Source: Niebla homalea (taxonomy: Eukaryota; Ascomycota; Lecanoromycetes; Lecanorales; Ramalinaceae). From it: a DNA stretch of 64,000 nucleotides. Below the pieces are notes generated by a model. That model searched no databases, had not been told where the DNA came from, and saw nothing but the letters and a program-made list of their open reading frames with translations. The stretch is taken from contig JAHGAU010000017.1 of NCBI GenBank assembly GCA_019925105.1, positions 1,054,001 to 1,118,000 of the forward strand, written 5' to 3'. The translations under genes and the position numbers were made by a program. Below, piece by piece: positions 34,712-45,317 of the stretch; the stretch's first letter is position 1, and each line of letters begins with the position of its first letter.

Positions 34712-35986
34712 TCACCTCCTTGGAGCCCTTCGCTCCCTTCTCCCTTCGCTAGCAGTACGAATGCGGTACTCTTGTCCACTGGAGTCTGGCACCACATCGA
34801 CCTGCACACCTGCATCACTATCATCGTCGTCGTCACTGCTAGAAGTTACCTCGCTTGCGCTTTCACGCTGCGACTCCGGGTTTGACGGCTCACGCCTCGG
34901 CTGGCGCATAGCCACACCCCCATATCGTGGCAACCGATCCCGTGGTTGGGGCTGGGGGCTAGACACGATTCTTCGAGTCTGGTTAGCGTACTGAATTGCC
35001 ATTTGGGACCTTGGCGGAGGGGGATGCTGATAATTATACGGGTAGCCAGCTTCAGGTACATATTGTGAGCTCGTCAGCGATGAGTTGGATCGAGGGCGAG
35101 GCATCCAATTAGGATCATCTGGAAGGCTTCGGGCAGACGAGTTGGCAGCTGACGGATAGAGTGTTGGAGCTGTCGAGTTGCGCTTGTCCTTCTTTCGCGA
35201 TGATTCCGGGGATGTACGAGTAGGGTTCTGAGCATTAGGAACACGCGATCCAGAACCAGAGGAAGATGTGGCGGGCAGAGCTGCCAGCGGTTGGTATGGC
35301 AGTGGTGCGTACAGGGAAACGCCCGAATTGCTCGGTAAGAGCATGCCTGGTCGCCTCTGCGAGCCGAGAGCGATCTGACGGTCGTCACGAGGCTTTGGCT
35401 CATCACTGCGGCGGAGGTGTTCCTGGCCCTTTTTGGCAGGCTTCCTGCTTCGGTGTCGGTCCTTGGGTTTTAAAGACGAGCCACGTTTGCTATCCTTCTG
35501 TCTTTTTCGCTGCAGCGCGTCCAATTCGGACTGAGACAGCGTCACGTTCGTTTTGCCCAGCTCTTGAGCACGGCGAATGCGCTGCAAAGCTTTCTCGACC
35601 AGCGAATCCTCCTTGTCTCTGAGGGTGAGCTGCAGCTCTCGTCCTTTGCCGCGGCCAGTCTCCTCGGAAGCTCCACCAGAGTCATCCGAATCTGAATAGT
35701 TTTGTGTTTGCCTTCGCCTCGACAATTTCCCCAGATCCGCCCCGGTGAAATGGAGTTCGTCGCCTCTAAATGTGCCTTCTAATTCGGTGTTTTCTCTGTC
35801 ATCATCGCTTGACTCGGTCTCTATCTCCTCAACCCGTCTATCGTCTTCCCAATAACCATACTTTCCCGAACGCCTGACCTTTTTGCCCGCACGCGCCCCT
35901 GATGGTCTTCCCCATGAGGGCGAATCTTTTGGAGTTCGCGGCCGACCACCTAGACCGCCTCCTCGGAAAAAGCTGTATCGATTGGC
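34712..35986 (-). CDS. Low-complexity protein, unknown, start unresolved; overlaps PRA1 3' end
   Basis: A minus-strand frame is open from just below a TAA at 35987-35989 down to its stop at 34712, about 424 codons. Its first ATG codon lies at 35344, 214 codons in, yet the part before it looks protein-like: FFRGGGLGGRPRTPKDS, SGKYGYWEDDRRVEEIETES, GTFRGDELHFTGADLGKL, and an amphipathic stretch LRDKEDSLVEKALQRIRRAQ. The rest is rich in Ser, Arg, Pro and acidic runs (TSSSDDDDDSDAG). It overlaps the last 37 nt of the PRA1 gene on the same strand. The true 5' exon must be spliced in, possibly sharing PRA1 sequence via the ATACAG acceptor ending at 35973. No domain is recognised. The 5' boundary given is only the limit of the open frame. 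Confidence 0.55.
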   Translation of the reverse strand, partial: ANRYSFFRGGGLGGRPRTPKDSPSWGRPSGARAGKKVRRSGKYGYWEDDRRVEEIETESSDDDRENTELEGTFRGDELHFTGADLGKLSRRRQTQNYSDSDDSGGASEETGRGKGRELQLTLRDKEDSLVEKALQRIRRAQELGKTNVTLSQSELDALQRKRQKDSKRGSSLKPKDRHRSRKPAKKGQEHLRRSDEPKPRDDRQIALGSQRRPGMLLPSNSGVSLYAPLPYQPLAALPATSSSGSGSRVPNAQNPTRTSPESSRKKDKRNSTAPTLYPSAANSSARSLPDDPNWMPRPRSNSSLTSSQYVPEAGYPYNYQHPPPPRSQMAIQYANQTRRIVSSPQPQPRDRLPRYGGVAMRQPRREPSNPESQRESASEVTSSSDDDDDSDAGVQVDVVPDSSGQEYRIRTASEGRRERRAPRR

Positions 35987-36480
35987 TTATCCATGAATGA
36001 GGCATGACCCAGAACAGTCACACCAATTGCTCCGACAAGCCACAGGGCAGTAGCTATAGGAGACGCCCAGATGAAGACTGGGATGCCGATGACGAACAGG
36101 ATTGTGTACAGCTGGGATGTGGTCAGGGTCGTCACTCCCAGCTGCAGATCCCGGCCGTCAAGCTTTCGAATGGCAAAGAGGCCCACGCCCATGAAGATCA
36201 TATCGAAAAGGAGTCTAAGGTTGGTCAGGAGGCTGTAGATTGCAAGCATAGTCGCCAAGGCGAAGTAATTGCTCTGAAAATATGCCAAATTGTAGTTGAC
36301 TCTGCTCTGAACTTCGCCAAAATTGCCGGGTTTGGAAAGGCGTTTGAGATCGAGAAATTCTCCGATCGGTTTGAGATTGGCGAAGCGAGTGGTGAGAGAC
36401 TGGGAACGGACGCCCTCGAAGCGTGATCCCAGGTTGAGGCGAGAGGTCAAAGCCTCAAGGGGAATATTGATTCGCGACAT
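35950..36480 (-). CDS. YIP3: PRA1/Yip3-family prenylated Rab acceptor
   Basis: A single exon of 176 residues. The order is a short cytosolic head (MSRINIPLEALTSRLNLGSR), the conserved RPxxEFxD-like block KPIGEFLDLKRLSKPGNFGE with VQSRVNYNLAYFQSNYFAL, then paired hydrophobic segments (ATMLAIYSLLTNLRLLFDMIF and YTILFVIGIPVFIW...ALWLVGAIGVTVLGHASFMD), ending DTAFSEEAV. This matches fungal Yip3/PRA1, a Golgi/ER membrane protein that binds prenylated Rab GTPases and works in COPII and Golgi vesicle traffic. The stop codon falls inside the open frame of the next gene on the same strand. Confidence 0.93.
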   Translation of the reverse strand: MSRINIPLEALTSRLNLGSRFEGVRSQSLTTRFANLKPIGEFLDLKRLSKPGNFGEVQSRVNYNLAYFQSNYFALATMLAIYSLLTNLRLLFDMIFMGVGLFAIRKLDGRDLQLGVTTLTTSQLYTILFVIGIPVFIWASPIATALWLVGAIGVTVLGHASFMDKPIDTAFSEEAV

Positions 36481-37244
36481 TGTATACTGATATTAGAATC
36501 TTGAAGACGGAGAAGGCGGACAGTGGGGTCTGCCTTTTCGACTATTGAGTAAGGTGTAGAGGTATAGAAGGTGCAGTGGAGGGAGAAAGCGAAAGTGCTG
36601 GAAGGGCTGGGACAACTAAGGACAAATTGGTAAGCAAGAGGAAGATGCCTAATGTGTGAAGCTTCCAATTGGCGCAATGACAACGATGTAGTAGTGCTGG
36701 GGTGGACTTGCTCTTGACAGATACAGATAAAGGGGCCTGGAGCTGTCGACGCTGACACTCAACAAAAGCGTACGGATTATAACAACCAACATACGAGGAA
36801 TAGATTTTTAGCCACCAGCGCCACAACAAGCCACCATCCTAGCAGAATATTTCTCCGACATTGTGAAAGAAGTGAGAAGTGAGCAGGCGAGGGAGGGAAC
36901 TTGACGAGGTACGTTGATATATACCAAGGGAGTTGCTGCACACCTCGACTAAATAATATCAGTCGGTGAGCCTGCTGTACCGATAATTGTGAATGCACTA
37001 TTCCAAGTAGCTGACCCTCTTTTCTGTCCCATTTCTGCCCAATCTTGAACTTTCGCTCTTGTGGACCGAATCACTAGCACCCGAGGCACCCTCCACCTTC
37101 CCTTGATTACAGGCTAATCGATGGGATCTCGAAGCTAATGCTCGTCAATACCGTAACATTGGTTGCAGAACCGTGTCTGGTTTTTGCGCTTTGGGAGTTT
37201 CATACTCTGCTTTCCGACTGCTACCATTCCTAACGCATCCAGGC
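36481..37244. promoter_or_regulatory. Divergent promoter region, PRA1 and ERJ5
   Basis: 764 bp between two start codons. Frames present are short and cross-strand; none looks coding. The ERJ5 leader probably lies in the last 100-150 nt. Confidence 0.5.
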
Positions 37245-38585
37245 ATGAGACGCTCTCTTTCTTCCATTTTGCTCCTCGCGGGATTGGCGGCGCTGGTAGC
37301 CAGCTTTTCCCCCCAAGGTTCGCTCGATACGCTTGATACGCTCGTAGTTCTGTTCCCCTGACTGACCTACCACAGATCACGAGATCTTCAGGCTACGGGA
37401 CGAGATAACATCCACTGAAGGGCCCGATGTCACGTTCTATGGTCCATCCTCTCCTCTTCTGAATTTGGCGACCTTGTGTCACTGACTAGATTGAAATGCC
37501 CAGATTTCATTGGCGTCAAGCCAAGCGCATCGCAAGACGATATCAGCAAGGCCTACCGCAAAAAATCTCGACTACTCCATCCAGACAAGGCAAAGCAGTC
37601 ATTCATAGCCTCCCGGGCCAAGCAGCAGAACAAGCCCAAGATCCCCGGCACGAAGAAGCCCAAGGTCCACGTCAATAAGCCCCCATCGGAAAGCGAAGTC
37701 CAAAAAGCCGTCAAAGGTGCTGAGCAGAGGTACGCGCGATTGGGAATTATCGCAGAGATCCTCAAAGGGTCGGGGAGGGAGCGATATGATTTCTTCCTCT
37801 CCAAGGGTTTCCCCGCCTGGAGAGGCACCGGATACTACTATGCTCGCTATCGGCCTGGCCTAGGCAGTGTTCTTTTTGGCCTCTTTCTGTTCGGTGGAGG
37901 CTTGGTACATTACGGCGCACTGTACGTCGGTTGGAAACGGCAGCGCGAATTCGTCGAGAGATATGTGCGACATGCGAGGCGTACAGCCTGGGGTGATGAT
38001 CTGGGTATCAGGGGCATTCCAGGGAATGACGGAGCAGGAGCAGGCACAGGCACCACTGCCTCACCGCCGTCTTCTTTTGCCAGCGAGAACGGTCAGGCCG
38101 TGCTCAACCGAAGACAGAAGCGACTGCAGGATAAAGAAGCCAAGAAAGAAAAGAAGACCGGAAATGCGTCCAAGAAGAGCGGGCGCGGGACACCGCCCGA
38201 CTCTGGTTCAGAGACGCAAGGGTCCCAAGGGCCTCAAGGCCCGAAGAAAAGGGTGCAGGCGGAGAATGGAAAAATCTTGATTGTGGACTCGTCAGGCAAT
38301 GTCTTTCTAGAGGAGGAGAACGAGGGTGGGGAGACAGGTGAATACCTACTCGATCCTCAGGAGATACCTCGACCTACCTATCATGACACGGTCGTCTTTC
38401 GACTACCCATTTGGGTTTATCGATCCATCAAAGGTCAACTATTAGGTAAACTTTCTTCCAATGATGGTCAGGCAGTTGGAGAAGGCGGTAGTAGCACTGG
38501 CGTAGATGATGCCACCCAGGCTTCGGCCGATCCAAGGTCGTCTGTTAAAACAGCAAAGAGAAGGAAGCACAATGATAGAGCGTGA
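37245..38585 (+). CDS. ERJ5: ER membrane J-domain protein Erj5
   Basis: Three exons, 37245-37317, 37376-37441 and 37504-38585, give 406 residues. Exon 1 is a signal peptide (MRRSLSSILLLAGLAALVAS). The join gives DHEIFRLRDEITSTEGPDVT and then FYDFIGVKPSAS, the start of a J domain. HPD is at residues 72-74 within RKKSRLLHPDKAK, so it should stimulate an Hsp70 (Kar2/BiP in the ER lumen). The J domain ends with YDFFLSKGFPAWRGTGYYYAR, as in yeast Erj5, followed by one membrane helix (GSVLFGLFLFGGGLVHYGALYVGW) and a long charged cytosolic tail with a Lys-rich stretch. Both introns are about 60 nt; the donors GTTCGC and GTCCAT are weak but phases and the motif fit. Confidence 0.9.
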
Positions 38586-38933
38586 AAGGTGGGAGCTCAA
38601 AAGTGCTGTATAGAGAAGAAGATGGTGCTATATGTCCTTATGTATTTCTATGAGATTATAGATTCGTTCTCAGACAATATCGGTCATCCGGCCTTGAAGT
38701 GCTCGACATTGGAACATCTTGGTATTACCTTGGAGCTATTTCTGCGCTACGAAATGGGATATAGAGAAATCTGGAAGGGATGAAAGATCCAAGAAGGGGC
38801 TGCCACTAGTAAACCTCAACGCGCCGCTGAAAGCTTTCGCACCAAAAATAATCGATGGAGTGCGAAGATGGCTTCAAAATTCTTCAACGTCTACCCTCCA
38901 CCACCACCCTCCCTTGGCACCGTCCCTAGGGCT
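38586..38933. other. Convergent intergenic region, ERJ5 and EIS1
   Basis: 348 bp between two stop codons; AT-rich 3' sequence, no feature seen. Confidence 0.45.
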
Positions 38934-41900
38934 TCACAGCTCTTCCACAAATTTACTGTCTCGGGCTGGACTATCGGACTTTCGCCCTTCGCCACCCAGA
39001 ACCCCTTTGTCAGGCGGCGCCAGTTTTTCGCTCTCGAACGTGTCACGGGCTTCCTCAAAGTCGTCAGTCTCCACACCGGTGGAACTTGGCTGCCTCTGGG
39101 CTGACGAGGCCGTATCCAAGGACGGGCTTTCCAAGGATTCCTTAGGCTTGGAGACCTCAGCTGTCGCATTGTTGGCATGTCGATCATGAGTTGCAGCTGT
39201 GCTACCAAAGATAGGCTGATCATTCTGGGGGAGTGTGTCCGCAAGTCTGATGGCGCTACGACCTCGTGTGTCCTCATCGCTACTCAATGAGCTGATGGAG
39301 GTTGACTCGTCGTCCTCCTCCTCGTCGTGGTCATCGAGAGCTCCAGAGACAGTAGGCTCGTTCGGCGATGTTGGTGAGACGGGCAGTGCCGCAGGTGCAT
39401 CGACTGGCCCGGCTTCTTTACCGGCCAACGCCACTTGGCGCATGCTTGAGTCTCCCTGTTCAGAGCTGGTTTTGGTAGTGTCATCGCCTAGATTTGCTCC
39501 TCCCACAAATACTTGCGGATCCTTAGGCTCCGAAATGTGGAGCTTCTCCCCACCAGTCCCTCCCGCAGTTGATGAGGCAGCAACAGGCGTCGCTTTACTT
39601 GTCCGGCGGGAGAGTTTGGTCTTCAGCCAGGTGGAGACTTTGGATGAATCCTTTGGCTTGGGTGACTTGGGTGACTTGGGTGTGGACGGTCCGGATACCG
39701 TTGTTTCCGTTGATGGTGCAACAGCAGTAGCTGGGGGTGCTATCCGGGTGGCCACAGGAGCACTTGGCTGAGATTTTGCTGTTGAGTTTTTGGAGTCAGC
39801 AGTAGGTGACTGGGAAGGGGCCTTTTTCGTCTCGGCTCCAACAACAGGGGCGTCTGATGTGTTCGAAGTCGCAATCGCAAGCTCTTGAGCCTTGCCGTCC
39901 ACGGTGTCGATGTCAGTAATAGCTGCGCTTGTGCTCTCGCCTTCTACTGGGGCTGCAAAAACTCTCCTTGCAACCTCTTCCGCGCTACTGACGGCCAGAG
40001 ATTGACGTTCCCCTTCCTCAATAGTCTTCGCTGGCTCATGTTCAGCTGTGTTTGTTGCAATAGCTTCTGCTTCTGAAGTCGACGGGGATGTTGGATCGAG
40101 CATCTCTTCATCTCCAGGCGACGGCTTCGCTGCCACAGACTCTGGTTCTTTGGTGCCACCGGTCAGTCTCTCCATAGCTTTGTCGTTCCCGTCATGAGAC
40201 TCTTCCGTTGCGACGAGCATGGGAACAGTTTCGGTAGTTTTCTCTCCTCGCGACTTACGCTTCTCCTCATCTCTACGTCGTTTCTCTTCCGCCTTCCTTG
40301 CCTTTGCTTCTTCCTTCCTAGCTCTCTCATCGCGCTTCTCTTCATCTGACACCCGATAAGCACAAGTAAGTAGGGTCTGAAGCAGTAGATGTCTGCTCAC
40401 CTCTGAAACGTTTCCATTCCTCCTTTGTCTTGGCAGCGCGTTCTTTATCATCCGCGGTTTTCTCAGCAGCGATACGCTCTCGTTCAAGCTGTTGCTGACG
40501 AAGTTCCTCGTCCCGCTCACGATGTCTCTCGGCAGTGTCGGTTATCTCATCTAGAGTAGGTTGAACCTTTGCGGTAGCTATCGCATCAACCTCGGATTGG
40601 TCGAGAAACTTCCCGCCACCTATATTGACCATTCCATGATTGACTAGTCTGGCCTCACTCTCCGACTCAGCTTTAGCCTTGGCTTTTGCCTCCCATTCTG
40701 CCATCATAGCCGGCGAAACTTTGCCAGTATCATTGAAAACACGAGCGTCCTGAGCAGTCATACTTGCTCTGACGTTTCTTTGGGCAGCTGCCAACAGAGA
40801 ATCCCGATCTTGTTTACGTTTCTTGCCGTCGACCTGAGCCAACTTGTCCGTGAACAGGGACATCTCACTTCGAATCTGCTTTGAGCGTTCCTCGTCAGAA
40901 TCACCCACCTGTCCATCGCTCGAAGCCCGTCTTCGTCCGCGGATGGAGAGCTTCCTATTTTGAGGCTTTTGCGTGCCATAGTAATTTCTATAGGCAGCAT
41001 GCTCGTCGTGCAGTTTGGCAAGACGCTCGGCGGCAAGCTTCTTGGCAGCTTCCTGAAGATTGGCGTACTGTGGAGGGGCCGTTTCGTTTGATGATGCGGA
41101 AGACTGCGGTCTATCAGTGGCGCTGTTCGCCGCGTACTGGCTATCGGAGCGCCGAAGGGCAGCAGCTTCTTGTGCCTGTTTTTGCTGTACATCATACATC
41201 TTTTTGGCCATGGAGACTGCTGCAGCCCTGAGGGTATCCTGCTTCTTTTTTTCCTCTGTCTCTGGAGCCACTGGAGGATGCGACGTATACATTTCCCGCG
41301 AGAGGTTGGTCAGCGCTTGGTTGTGGATTTTGGCGGCATCAATGGAAAGGCCAGGTGATGCAGTCGGGGTCGGCTGTGTCTTGTGTGGAGTCCGTCCAGC
41401 AGATGTGGCGGCTTTGAGTGCATTCGCAGCGGAATTGCTTGCATCTGGATAAGAGCTTACTGGAGTGGGGGTGGAGCCGGACCGATTGCGGCTGCTGGAC
41501 ATGGCGCCAGTTGCTGCCGTTAATGCCCTTCTGCCTCCCTCAAGGGTGTGTCCATCATCCAATTGTGGGCTTAGACCCTTCTTCCGCATGGCCTGACCTG
41601 CAGCGGAGTGACCCGCATCTGTGCCTGAAGGTCGCCATATCTTGACGTCGCCCCCCTTTTTGTCAGCATACAATGCAGCCTTTGATCCAGCGGCGCTCAA
41701 TTCGGGCTGCCATAAGGGATCTGGCTTGTAGTCTTTGGCCAAGGTTGCGGCTTTGTTTGCGGCGGGGATACTGCCCGGTTTCCAGTGTTCAAATGGCTTC
41801 TGGTTCGCATTGGCTAGGGTGGCGGCCGTGCCGGCAGACGCTTCTGTGTTCTGAAGACCGACGATAGGGTAGGCAGGCAGATCATGGGGACTAGCATGCT

Positions 41901-42163
41901 TGAGTGAGGTGGCCGCACCTACGATCTGGTCAGCGCAGCCAGAGGGATCCGGAGGATCACGCATACTGGCTGAAGAGAGCTTGCCGTCGGCATCCAGAGG
42001 ATAATTGTCGGACTTGTTGGATTTGTCGCCTTTTTGCCGAGTCGCATACAGCGCAGCCGTTGCAGCTGTGAGAGGTCACTGATCTGTACATTTCCCTGAA
42101 GTTGTTGTAGAGAAGGCGCTCACCTTGGTCCTCAAGCTTGCCTCCTGCTTTCGAAGGACTCAT
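38934..42163 (-). CDS. EIS1: Eisosome protein Eis1
   Basis: Three exons, 42163-42124, 42065-40401 and 40345-38934, give 1038 residues. The N-terminal half has the repeated Ala-rich units with Trp/Pro spacers seen in Eis1 (LANANQKPFEHWKPGSIPAA, LAKDYKPDPLWQPELSAAGS, DVKIWRPSGTDAGHSAAG). The centre holds ALTNLSREMYTSHPPV, AKKMYDVQQKQAQEA and YANLQEAAKKLAAERL, then a long charged coiled coil rich in Glu/Arg/Lys crossing the second intron. The C-terminal third is low-complexity Ser/Thr/Pro/Ala with a short repeat SPKSPKPK. Eis1 binds Pil1-coated membrane furrows (eisosomes) at the plasma membrane. Both introns are GTGAGC-AG and phases agree. Confidence 0.9.
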
Positions 42164-42708
42164 TGCGCCCGAGACTGATGATCCGATTGATGCGCTGGAT
42201 TGTACAAGGTATCAATCCAAACGACTTGGACTGAATCGTAGAGTAGAGAGAGGGATAGGTAGTAGTCAAAGTAGAGAGGCGAAGAGCGCATAAAGGTCAC
42301 AAACGCTCCCAAGTGGTCGCTGCAAGATCAAGGCCGGTGGGCCTCATTTAGGACGTCTGCCAAGCACCTGATCCACGCCAAATGCGAAATGACGTCGCCG
42401 GTAGGTCTAGCCCCCGACGCCCCCTTGCCCCTCGTTAACGAAATCCACGCCAGTCGTGAACGCTATCAATTATTCACATATAAACACTCATCTGCAGCCT
42501 GCTACATGACTCTATGGATGGCCCCTGCTAGCGTTTCAACCAGAATGCAATATGTTACCTTAGCCTTAGAGAGCTTGCAAGCTAAGGTCGGTCCATCTTG
42601 TATCAGATATTTTGGTTGGACGTGGTGCAACCTGTCCAATATACCTAGTTTCTGCCCGTTGTCAGTTCGTCACGATAGATAAGAAGCTCCAATGATCTTG
42701 TTGCCAGC
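42164..42708. promoter_or_regulatory. Divergent promoter region, EIS1 and tyrosine phosphatase
   Basis: 545 bp between two start codons. The EIS1 side is AG-rich on the plus strand (CT-rich on the EIS1 coding strand). No gene is supported. Confidence 0.45.
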
Positions 42709-43578
42709 ATGATTGCACACTCCACTTCATCTCTGTTTGACACGCCATTGGTATCAATTTTGAATTTCCGCGATGTTGGCAAAATCATCAATGGCTTGCT
42801 TCCACCAGGCTCCCCTCCGCTGTTGAAAGAAGGTGTCTTATATCGCTCGGCTCGTCCAGACGATGCTTCAGCTGCTGATCGCGAGACTCTTTCAACTGTC
42901 TGCAAGTTACGCACCATCGTTGATCTGCGTACCGAGACAGAGCACCTTGAGCAAGCTAAGAAAAAAGAGACCAAGATCGCCACCAGCGAGCCGATTCCTA
43001 ATACGAGCTACAAGGAGATCAATCTCAATGGCCGATGGTTCTCGCTGGCACTGTTCACGAAACTGAGATTGGCCAGCATGTCCCGAATGCTAGTGTTAAT
43101 GGCCACAGGTTCCCGGCTGGACGCCATTAAAATTCTGGGAGTGGAGGTCATGAAGGACGAGGGTCTGATTGGCATGGGCAAACTAACATTACAAAAATCC
43201 CGTGATGAGATCCGCGAGGCATTTCGAGTCCTGGCCGATCAAGCCTCTCTGCCGGTACTCATCCACTGTACTCAAGGGAAGGATCGCACGGGTTTGATCG
43301 TCATGTTAGTGCTGTTTCTATTGGAGGCTCCGATCGATACCATCACAGCGGATTATGTTGCGTCTGAGAGTCAATTGGAAGCGGAGAAGGAGGAGAGAAT
43401 GTCAGAGCTGGCCAGTATGGGACTGGATGAATCCTTTGCAGTGTGTCCCGTGAATTTTGTGACGGAGCTCAAGTGTTATGTTGATGACCAACATGAGGGC
43501 ATTGAGCATTACCTGAAGGAATGCAAGGTGGACACTTCAACCATGGAAGCAATCAGGCATAACCTCCTTGCCAGATAG
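42709..43578 (+). CDS. Tyrosine-protein phosphatase of the Y_phosphatase3 (PF13350-like) family
   Basis: A single exon of 289 residues. The N-terminus LNFRDVGKIINGLLPPGSPP and then LYRSARPDDAS match this family, as does IVDLRTETE. The catalytic P-loop HCTQGKDRTG starts at residue 186, with Cys187 as nucleophile and Arg193. The Asp-Arg within the loop and the Lys are as in atypical/lipid-type phosphatases such as MptpB relatives, so the substrate may be phosphotyrosine or phosphoinositide. No signal peptide or membrane segment. The middle section (residues 100-165) has a helical insert. Specific role unknown. Confidence 0.88.
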   Translation: MIAHSTSSLFDTPLVSILNFRDVGKIINGLLPPGSPPLLKEGVLYRSARPDDASAADRETLSTVCKLRTIVDLRTETEHLEQAKKKETKIATSEPIPNTSYKEINLNGRWFSLALFTKLRLASMSRMLVLMATGSRLDAIKILGVEVMKDEGLIGMGKLTLQKSRDEIREAFRVLADQASLPVLIHCTQGKDRTGLIVMLVLFLLEAPIDTITADYVASESQLEAEKEERMSELASMGLDESFAVCPVNFVTELKCYVDDQHEGIEHYLKECKVDTSTMEAIRHNLLAR

Positions 43579-44004
43579 CGGGGCCGTCTGCGATCAATGT
43601 CGCCCAAGCTTTCTTTGATCGGAAGGAGGCATTTCATTGGTGCTAGGCGCGAGGTTCTTGTGGGTAGAGACTGATATTGAACCTACTCAGAGCATAGGAG
43701 ATCTCCGCCAGGAGGATCAAGAAAGTCTTTCACAGACTTGAAAACATCCGCTCTCGATTGTCACTTCCCTTGAAATTGCAATCATCCGCAACTCGACCGC
43801 TAAGCCGTGCATTTGTCAAATGTCCTGACATTCCGCCCCTTTACTTGCGCATCTTGACAAATAGCTAAATGAAAGGTAATCAATTGCATGATCTCCCCCA
43901 CACGTTCAACTTAAGACGCGTGCTCATAGTCATTCCCCTCCAATTCATTAGAAGGCGATGATATCTGAGATGCAACAGTGGAAGGAGTGTATACGAAGCA
44001 GCCT
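43579..44004. other. Convergent intergenic region, phosphatase and 14-3-3
   Basis: 426 bp of 3' sequence for both genes; the frame antisense to the 14-3-3 tail that extends here is a shadow. No feature seen. Confidence 0.45.
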
Positions 44005-45317
44005 TCAAGTTGATGTCGCGGGCTCGGCAGAGGTCTCAGTGGGAGCCGCCGCGTCCGGCTTAGCCTCCGCAGGAGCAGCAGCCTTCTCAGCCTCCTTTGG
44101 GGCCTCCTTAGCAGCCTCCCCACTGGGAGCTGCCTCTGCATCTCCTCCATCTGAGGAGGTCCAGAGCGTGAGATTGTCGCGGAGCAGTTGCATGATGAGG
44201 GTGCTGTCGCGGTAGGATTCTTCGGAAAGTGAGTCGAGCTCAGCGATCGCATCGTCAAAGGCTTGTTTGGCCAGGTGGCAAGCACGGTCTGGTGAGTTCA
44301 AGATCTCATAGTAAAAGACCGAGAAGTTCAAGGCAAGACCGAGTCGAATCGGGTGCGTCGGGGTGAGCTCCGTTTGAGCGACATCGGTCGCGTTCTGATC
44401 CAGGGTAAGTCAGTGTCTGTAAGCTCGTCCGCAAGGACCACTTGCCTTGTAAGCTTCATGAGCTGCAGTCGCTGCGACCTTGCGCTTCTCGCCAGACGCA
44501 AATTCGGCGAGATAGCGATGGTAGTCTCCCTTCCTATCATCCTGTGAGTTTACAACGAGACGTTGCAGTGGAACGAGAAGTTCACAAACGGCGTACATCT
44601 TGTGGTAGAAAACCTTGGACTCCCCCGATTCGGCCTTTGGGATGAGTGACTCGTCCAACACATCCAAGACATCTTGGCAGACACGCTCGAGTTCTGTTTC
44701 AATCTTTTGACGGTAGTCCCGAATCGTCCCTACATGCTTATCCGAGCCTTTTGACTCCTCTTTCTGTTCAATCGAGGAGATGATGCGCCAAGAGGCACGT
44801 CGCGTTCCCACGACATTTTTGTAGGCCACAGAAAGAAGGTTCCGCTCGTCGACGGTGAGCTCGCCTCCGATCTAAGATGCCCGTCAGATGCAAATCCGTG
44901 TCGTACCCACTGCTACACGCAGCTGAGGGACGGCTTCAAGCTACCTTGGCAACTTCCTGCGTGCCGTTAGTAGCATTTCGTGATTTGTTACCATCGCACT
45001 ACTAACCTTCATATACGTGACCATTTCTAGTAAGAGACACGGTCAGCTGTCGATCTCGGGCGCAGGCTTCTTCTTGTCTTACCATCATAACGCTCGGCCT
45101 GCTCACACAGCCTCGCGAGAAAAGTTTTGCTGCAATCCCGTTAGGTCTTCTTTGCCGTATCAAAACTGCTATAAGTCGGGTACCTCTCGCGCTTTGAGAC
45201 CGGAACCGTGGTCAGCAGGTGATGCACATCAGTTCCCAAGCAGGATAAAAGCAGGGGATGAAAGGGGGGCTTGGACCCATGATGGGCGCTTCCTCAACCT
45301 ACCTCTGATTGCGTCAT
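44005..45317 (-). CDS. 14-3-3 protein with Ala/Glu-rich tail
   Basis: Seven exons on minus: 45317-45303 (15 nt), 45191-45184 (8), 45129-45083 (47), 45026-45007 (20), 44956-44945 (12), 44871-44446 and 44394-44005; 305 residues. Joined, the start reads [20 protein letters not shown] then RYDEMVTYMKEVAKIGGEL, matching the first two 14-3-3 helices. Later come [59 protein letters not shown] and [17 protein letters not shown]. The dimer binds phosphoserine/threonine partners in the cytosol. Intron 6 begins GCAAGT, a GC-AG intron, because only that split keeps [13 protein letters not shown] in frame. After the core, a 40-residue tail of Ala, Glu, Pro and Lys replaces the usual short end. [31 protein letters not shown] contains an extra stretch between KM and KGDYHR. 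Confidence 0.93.
44505..44583 (-). other. Probable retained intron or insertion inside 14-3-3 exon 6
   Basis: Between KVFYHKM and [11 protein letters not shown], adjacent in other 14-3-3 proteins, this exon encodes about 20 extra residues ([21 protein letters not shown]). The DNA reads GTACGCCGTTTGTG...CTCACAG, GT to AG, so it may be another short in-frame intron. Spliced, the product would rejoin KM to a GDYHR-like motif. Coordinates are approximate. Confidence 0.6.

Noticed and set aside
39235..39771. 178-codon plus-strand frame opposite EIS1
   Set aside because: Antisense shadow of the low-complexity Ser/Thr/Ala part of EIS1.
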